NCBI GenBank assembly: GCA_963519305.1
Contig: CAUQMS010000007.1
Coordinates: 115,815-179,814, forward strand
DNA length: 64,000 nucleotides
Source: Ewingella sp963519305
Lineage (GTDB): Bacteria > Pseudomonadota > Gammaproteobacteria > Enterobacterales > Enterobacteriaceae
Direction: 5' to 3'
Part shown: piece after piece, positions 60,470 to 64,000 of the stretch
Position numbering within the stretch: position 1 is the first letter of the stretch
Layout: every line of letters begins with the position of its first letter
Made by a program: the position numbers and the translations under genes
The notes under the pieces: model-generated
The model's input: the letters and a program-made list of their open reading frames with translations, nothing else
The model's database searches: none
Told to the model about the DNA's origin: nothing

Positions 60470-61501
60470 TTATTTCGCCACGGTTTCAATAATGGAAACA
60501 AAGAAACCGCTGTCAATGATGCGGTTAATTTTCAGACCGGCGTTATCCACCAATTCCTTCAGCTCAGACTCGGTGCGTTCGCGTCCGCCGTCGAAGCTCG
60601 CCATCAGCAGAAGATCCATTTCCTTGCCGGAGTGACGTACGCTGCCTTCCGGGATAACCGGATCCATGATGAGTATCTTACCGCCAGGGCGCATCGCCTT
60701 ACGGCAGTTGCTCAATATTTTGGCAGAGTTTTCGTCTGACCAGTCATGTGTGATGTATTTTAGCAGGTAAATATCACCTTCAGGGCATGCTTCAAAGAAG
60801 CTTCCGCCCTGCAATGTCCAGCGGGAATCATCACCCAGCTCTGCCAGACGGTTGCGATTTAATACATGCGGCTGATCGAATAATATGCCGTGAAGCGTGG
60901 GGTTAGCGCGCAGAACCTGTAACAGCAAGCCGCCCATCCCCCCGGCCACATCCACCACCGTCGCGTTTTTCGGGAAGTCATAACTTCTGACCAGGAACAT
61001 ATTCTCCACTTCAGACATGGAAGACATGCCGGAATGGAAGTCGTAACCCTGATCATTCGACGCACGCTGTGACCAATATTCGAAGAAAGACATATCGAAC
61101 AGCTGCTTGAAGGCAGAATGACCACGAACGCTTTCCGCCAGATTGCCCAGCGGACGCCAGAAAGTTTCATCGGTCAGCATCAGCACCGCAGAACGCAGCG
61201 AATAGCGGTTGGAGGTACAGAGATATTCGGCTGGAGGATTAAGACTAAAACGCCCGTCGTCAAGTTCGAGGAAAATATGACGCGTTGCCAGCAGCCGCAT
61301 AACGCGGTTGAGCTGTTTCCAGTCCACACCAAGATCTTTGGCAAGATCCTGGATGGTTTTCGGCCCTTTTATAAGATGGTCGGCAACCCCCAACACCGCC
61401 GCCGCACGCAGCGCCGCCTGATAGGTATATCCCATTGCCTGATCGATTAAATAGAGTGCACCTTTTTCATTTTCTGATATTAAAGACTTATTACTTTCCA
61501 T
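60470..61501 (-). CDS. SAM-dependent O-methyltransferase (acetylserotonin-OMT-like)
   Basis: A 343-residue small-molecule O-methyltransferase. The N-terminal dimerisation domain (about 1-100: YTYQAALRAAAVLGVADHLI, RVMRLLATRHIF) is followed by the methyltransferase domain with motif I VVDVAGGMGGLLLQVL (an Ala replaces the usual first Gly), GILFDQPHVL and LKYITHDWSDENSAKILSNC, whose His-Asp is the catalytic base region of plant-type and antibiotic OMTs. The likely substrate is a phenolic hydroxyl. ATG 61501 has GAGAGG 10 bases upstream. It stands alone next to the catecholate siderophore locus but no Fur box is seen. Confidence 0.88.
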   Translation of the reverse strand: MESNKSLISENEKGALYLIDQAMGYTYQAALRAAAVLGVADHLIKGPKTIQDLAKDLGVDWKQLNRVMRLLATRHIFLELDDGRFSLNPPAEYLCTSNRYSLRSAVLMLTDETFWRPLGNLAESVRGHSAFKQLFDMSFFEYWSQRASNDQGYDFHSGMSSMSEVENMFLVRSYDFPKNATVVDVAGGMGGLLLQVLRANPTLHGILFDQPHVLNRNRLAELGDDSRWTLQGGSFFEACPEGDIYLLKYITHDWSDENSAKILSNCRKAMRPGGKILIMDPVIPEGSVRHSGKEMDLLLMASFDGGRERTESELKELVDNAGLKINRIIDSGFFVSIIETVAK

Positions 61502-61573
61502 GCTAATAATACCTCTCGCAGAATATTCAAGTAGATAGATAGCCGTAATGGTCATACAAAAATTCCGAACCAC

Positions 61574-62077
61574 TTAAGCCGAAATTTTTGTCCCCAGAAG
61601 AATGGTCAGGGAAGCCTTTAATATCAAATATCCTAAAGTGACAATGTGCGGACAATTCCGTCACCCTTTCTTTCCACGAAAGAATTAAGACACCCGTCTT
61701 TTTTACTATATCCGTTTGATTTTAAACTCATTAAAAATAGTTCAAAAACAGGTTCACATTGAATACGGGAAGATTTTAAATACCGAACAGTAGAGTTTTT
61801 AAAGCTATGCTCATGAAATACAACAAGAGCCTGTGTTGACACAGATGTTCAGTTTTTTTTGTAAGATTAATTTTACATTGGCCATATTTTACAACTAAAA
61901 ATAAGAGATAAGGTAGGGTAACTCGCATGGTAAAGTTGATAATGGATCTAATGTTATTATACGAATTAGAGTTTATTAAGGGGGTTAATATAACAATAAG
62001 AATCCAATTTAAATTATTCTGGTGTGGAATACGCAGGCAACAAAGATCTTTATAAATTAATTGGGAGCCAGTATCTG
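61574..62077. other. AT-rich stretch without a recognised gene
   Basis: About 500 bases of AT-rich DNA upstream of the methyltransferase. A minus-strand frame of 69 codons (61633-61842) is open but has no ribosome site or recognisable motif. TTGACA at 61836 and TAAGAT at 61862 are too far apart (20 bases) for a good promoter. Confidence 0.5.
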
Positions 62078-62395
62078 ATGGAAAGAAAAATCGTAGAGAT
62101 CTTACAATACACGTTGAGTAAAGGCGCTGGCGCAGAGTTCCATAACATCATGGCTCAGATCAGTGTTCCTCTCCATAACCAGCACAGCATAACCTCCGCC
62201 AAACTCTTTGCTGCGCTGGAAGAAGACGTGCGTGTCCGGATAAATCCAATCCCGAGGTCTCCCCGCGGTATACAACATCAAACCCTAATTCTTTACTGCC
62301 CAGATGCACCCACAAATACTGGTTATACACACAGAATAATGATGAGGTTTCAGATCTGTGAAGGGCTACAAGCGCAGGAAATCTTAGAGGACTGA
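62078..62395 (+). pseudogene. NIPSNAP-like protein fragment
   Basis: From ATG 62078 the reading RKIVEILQYTLSKGAGAEFH, NIMAQISVPLHNQHSI matches the first 40 residues of NIPSNAP-type (ferredoxin-fold) proteins. After about 62190 the same frame loses all similarity (it continues to 62395 with unrelated sequence), so the second half of a normal ~105-residue protein is gone. Probably inactive. Confidence 0.5.
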
Positions 62396-62587
62396 TCTGC
62401 AAGGAAATAAAAACCATTCGAGGATTGAGCATCAAATACGTGATTACATAGAGCAAACTGATAGTAAACAGTAGCATTTTATTCAAGAAATCTTGGCTTT
62501 CATCATATAAATTCTTATGAGCTTTGTTAAACTTGGCTTACATTTCTTGTTTAAACCTATCACTTCAAAATCAACAAAGGCACGTCA

Positions 62588-63793
62588 ATGAGCAACGTCA
62601 AGGAAACGCAGAGCAAGCTTCTACACGTAGATGGCCTTAGAGGGGTGGCTTGCTTCATGGTTGTCTTATCGCATTTGGCTTTAATGTTTTATCCTGGCTT
62701 GCATGACCTAGACGTTTATAATAATAAATATGTTAGTTTCATTGCCAACGGCCCTCTTGCATTTGCTTATTCGGGCACTGCCGCTGTATATATATTTTTT
62801 GTTTTGAGCGGGTTTATACTTAGCCATTCTTTTATGAAGAGTGGGAATTTGGCAAGCGCTCTACCTAATATCGCCACAAAACGATATTTCAGGCTTGCAA
62901 TCCCTGCGACTGTGTCGTGTATTTTTGCATATTCCATATTATCTTTTTTCCATCCTGATACATCCACGGTGCCACCGTGGATTAATTTCTATGCCACCAA
63001 TAATAAAACATTGCTAGATGCTATATATTCAGGAGTAGTTGGCTCATTTTTTTCTCAGCCAGCCAAGGTAAATCCTGTTTTGTGGACAATGAAAATAGAG
63101 CTAATTGGCTCATTTTTGACGTTTTTTTTATGCGTGATAATTTCCAAAGCAACGCGAAAATGGCTTGTTTTATTTTTATTTTCATTGGCATTTTTTGCAT
63201 CGCAACTTCCACAACATGAAAAATATGGTTATATATCATTTATTTTTGGAATTTGGATTTACGCCTGCAGATTTAAAATAGGCGGTATCTTGTCAGTTAT
63301 TTTAATTGCTGCTGGCGTATTTTTCGGAGGTGTGCACTATGGGGCTTATAGCTACATACGCATGATAGATTACGCGCGATTCTTTTTGAATGGCGAGGAG
63401 TCAAACGCATATTACCTCTTTAATTTTCTTTCTGGCCTCTTGATATGCTTAGTGGTTTTGAAAAATGAATACCTCGCATCTTTTTTTAGTAAAAGATTAT
63501 TTTCGTTCATGGGGAAAGTATCTTTCACAGTGTACTTATTCCATCTTCCTTTTATATACACAATAGGGTTGAACACATTTAACTTTTTATTCATTCATGG
63601 TGTTAGGTACGTCATTTCAGCTATCGCGTCATCTACGCTATCCATCCTTTCTATATACTTCGCTTCTATATATTTATATAAAATGATAGATCGCCCATCC
63701 ATGAGAGCATCAAGAAGAATAGCAAACCTAATTCTACACCCTGTAGATAATCAGAATGAATCTACGCCACATAGCCAGACAAACAAGATGTGA
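62588..63793 (+). CDS. Acyltransferase-3 family membrane protein (OafA/OatA/NodX type)
   Basis: A 401-residue membrane protein with about ten helices: the conserved LLHVDGLRGVACFMVVLSHL with the catalytic His, AAVYIFFVLSGFILSHSF, KRYFRLAIPA, and PVLWTMKIELIGSFLTFFL. Such enzymes O-acetylate surface polysaccharides, lipopolysaccharide, peptidoglycan or small molecules. Strongly AT-rich compared with the rest of the window, so probably acquired. ATG 62588 follows AAAGG. No sugar-polymer genes are adjacent, so the target is unknown. Confidence 0.9.
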   Translation: MSNVKETQSKLLHVDGLRGVACFMVVLSHLALMFYPGLHDLDVYNNKYVSFIANGPLAFAYSGTAAVYIFFVLSGFILSHSFMKSGNLASALPNIATKRYFRLAIPATVSCIFAYSILSFFHPDTSTVPPWINFYATNNKTLLDAIYSGVVGSFFSQPAKVNPVLWTMKIELIGSFLTFFLCVIISKATRKWLVLFLFSLAFFASQLPQHEKYGYISFIFGIWIYACRFKIGGILSVILIAAGVFFGGVHYGAYSYIRMIDYARFFLNGEESNAYYLFNFLSGLLICLVVLKNEYLASFFSKRLFSFMGKVSFTVYLFHLPFIYTIGLNTFNFLFIHGVRYVISAIASSTLSILSIYFASIYLYKMIDRPSMRASRRIANLILHPVDNQNESTPHSQTNKM

Positions 63794-63845
63794 CCATGTG
63801 CCGATAGGGTTATGATGGTTTGTTAGGCCATGCTATATCTGGGGC

Positions 63846-63947
63846 AGTGGAAGTGTCTCTACAGGATTGCGTCGTTCCAACATCTTTAATCTGGAATGGT
63901 CGCAAATTGATATGCAACGCAAAGTGGCATGGATTAACCCGGAGAAC
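63846..63947 (+). pseudogene. Tyrosine-recombinase (integrase) fragment
   Basis: A frame reads STGLRRSNIFNLEWSQIDMQ, then RKVAWINPEN, the central block of phage-type tyrosine integrases including the first catalytic Arg (GLRRSN). No start and no remaining catalytic residues are present; it is cut at 63947 exactly where the insertion-sequence end begins. Confidence 0.75.
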
Positions 63948-64000
63948 GGCTTTGTTGAATAAATCGAACTTTTGGCCGAAGTCAGGATCAGATCACCACA
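63948..64000. mobile_element. Terminal end of an IS5-family (IS903-group) insertion sequence
   Basis: GGCTTTGTTGAATAAATC at 63948-63965 is the 18-base IS903-type terminal inverted repeat. The element continues past the window; its transposase is not visible here. Confidence 0.8.

Noticed and set aside
61633..61842. 69-codon minus-strand frame upstream of the methyltransferase
   Set aside because: AT-rich, no Shine-Dalgarno, no motif; not enough evidence for a gene.
1..64000. CRISPR arrays, rRNA or tRNA genes
   Set aside because: No regularly spaced direct repeats and no tRNA cloverleaf or rRNA sequence was recognised by eye on either strand; a tRNA scan could still find something I missed.

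Overview
The window is enterobacterial chromosome (order Enterobacterales). Most proteins are close relatives of E. coli products (GlrR, GlrK, YhjX, YajD, HcxA, YqjH, Ent/Fep/Fes, YncE). The gene mix (PBP2 paralogue, cyclic-glucan synthase, MesX/MesD methionine synthase, rearranged catecholate locus) fits an environmental Yersiniaceae-type genus (Rahnella/Ewingella/Serratia-like) better than E. coli. That placement is an inference. Most of the window is GC-rich with regular codon use; about 33.8-36.0 kb and 61.5-64.0 kb are visibly AT-richer and look acquired.

Region 1 (1-6.4 kb) is the minus-strand regulatory operon glrK-qseG-glrR, followed by the start of glnB. Upstream lies the small RNA gene glmY with a readable sigma-54 promoter, two IHF sites and GlrR sites. 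A second PBP2-type transpeptidase gene precedes it. Region 2 (6.5-16.5 kb) holds housekeeping and accessory genes: the pyruvate-responsive transporter yhjX with YpdB-type repeats, a cold-shock gene with a long cold-box leader, lipoproteins (YnfC, DUF1615, YiaF), several very small secreted or membrane proteins, hcxA and an LVIVD-repeat protein. Region 3 (16.5-21.1 kb) contains a collapsed fimbrial operon, a DMT exporter with an AraC regulator, and the wreck of an EvgA/EvgS-like locus, including a substrate-binding-domain/LuxR-HTH fusion. Region 4 (21.3-36.5 kb) holds a giant cyclic beta-1,2-glucan synthase, YajD, a decayed aminoglycoside-phosphotransferase-like gene, a tight monooxygenase-ACT-ArsR operon of unknown function, and the oxygen-linked MesX/MesD methionine synthase pair.

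Region 5 (36.6-60.3 kb) is a complete catecholate siderophore locus under Fur. It has siderophore reductase yqjH and a heme-type TonB receptor (divergent), entCEBA with entD appended (minus), fepB (plus), entS (minus), fepDGC (plus), fes-ybdZ-entF (minus), fepA (plus) and yncE (minus). Fur-like boxes sit in each divergent promoter region. EntC/B/A make 2,3-dihydroxybenzoate; EntE, EntB and EntF (primed by EntD, helped by YbdZ) assemble enterobactin; EntS exports it; FepA/FepB/FepDGC import the ferric form; Fes and YqjH release iron. entH and fepE are absent from their usual places.

Region 6 (60.4-64.0 kb) is an AT-rich tail. It has a small-molecule O-methyltransferase, a broken NIPSNAP-like gene, an acyltransferase-3 membrane protein, and a tyrosine-integrase fragment cut off by the terminal repeat of an IS903-group element running out of the window: the edge of a mobile or decaying island.
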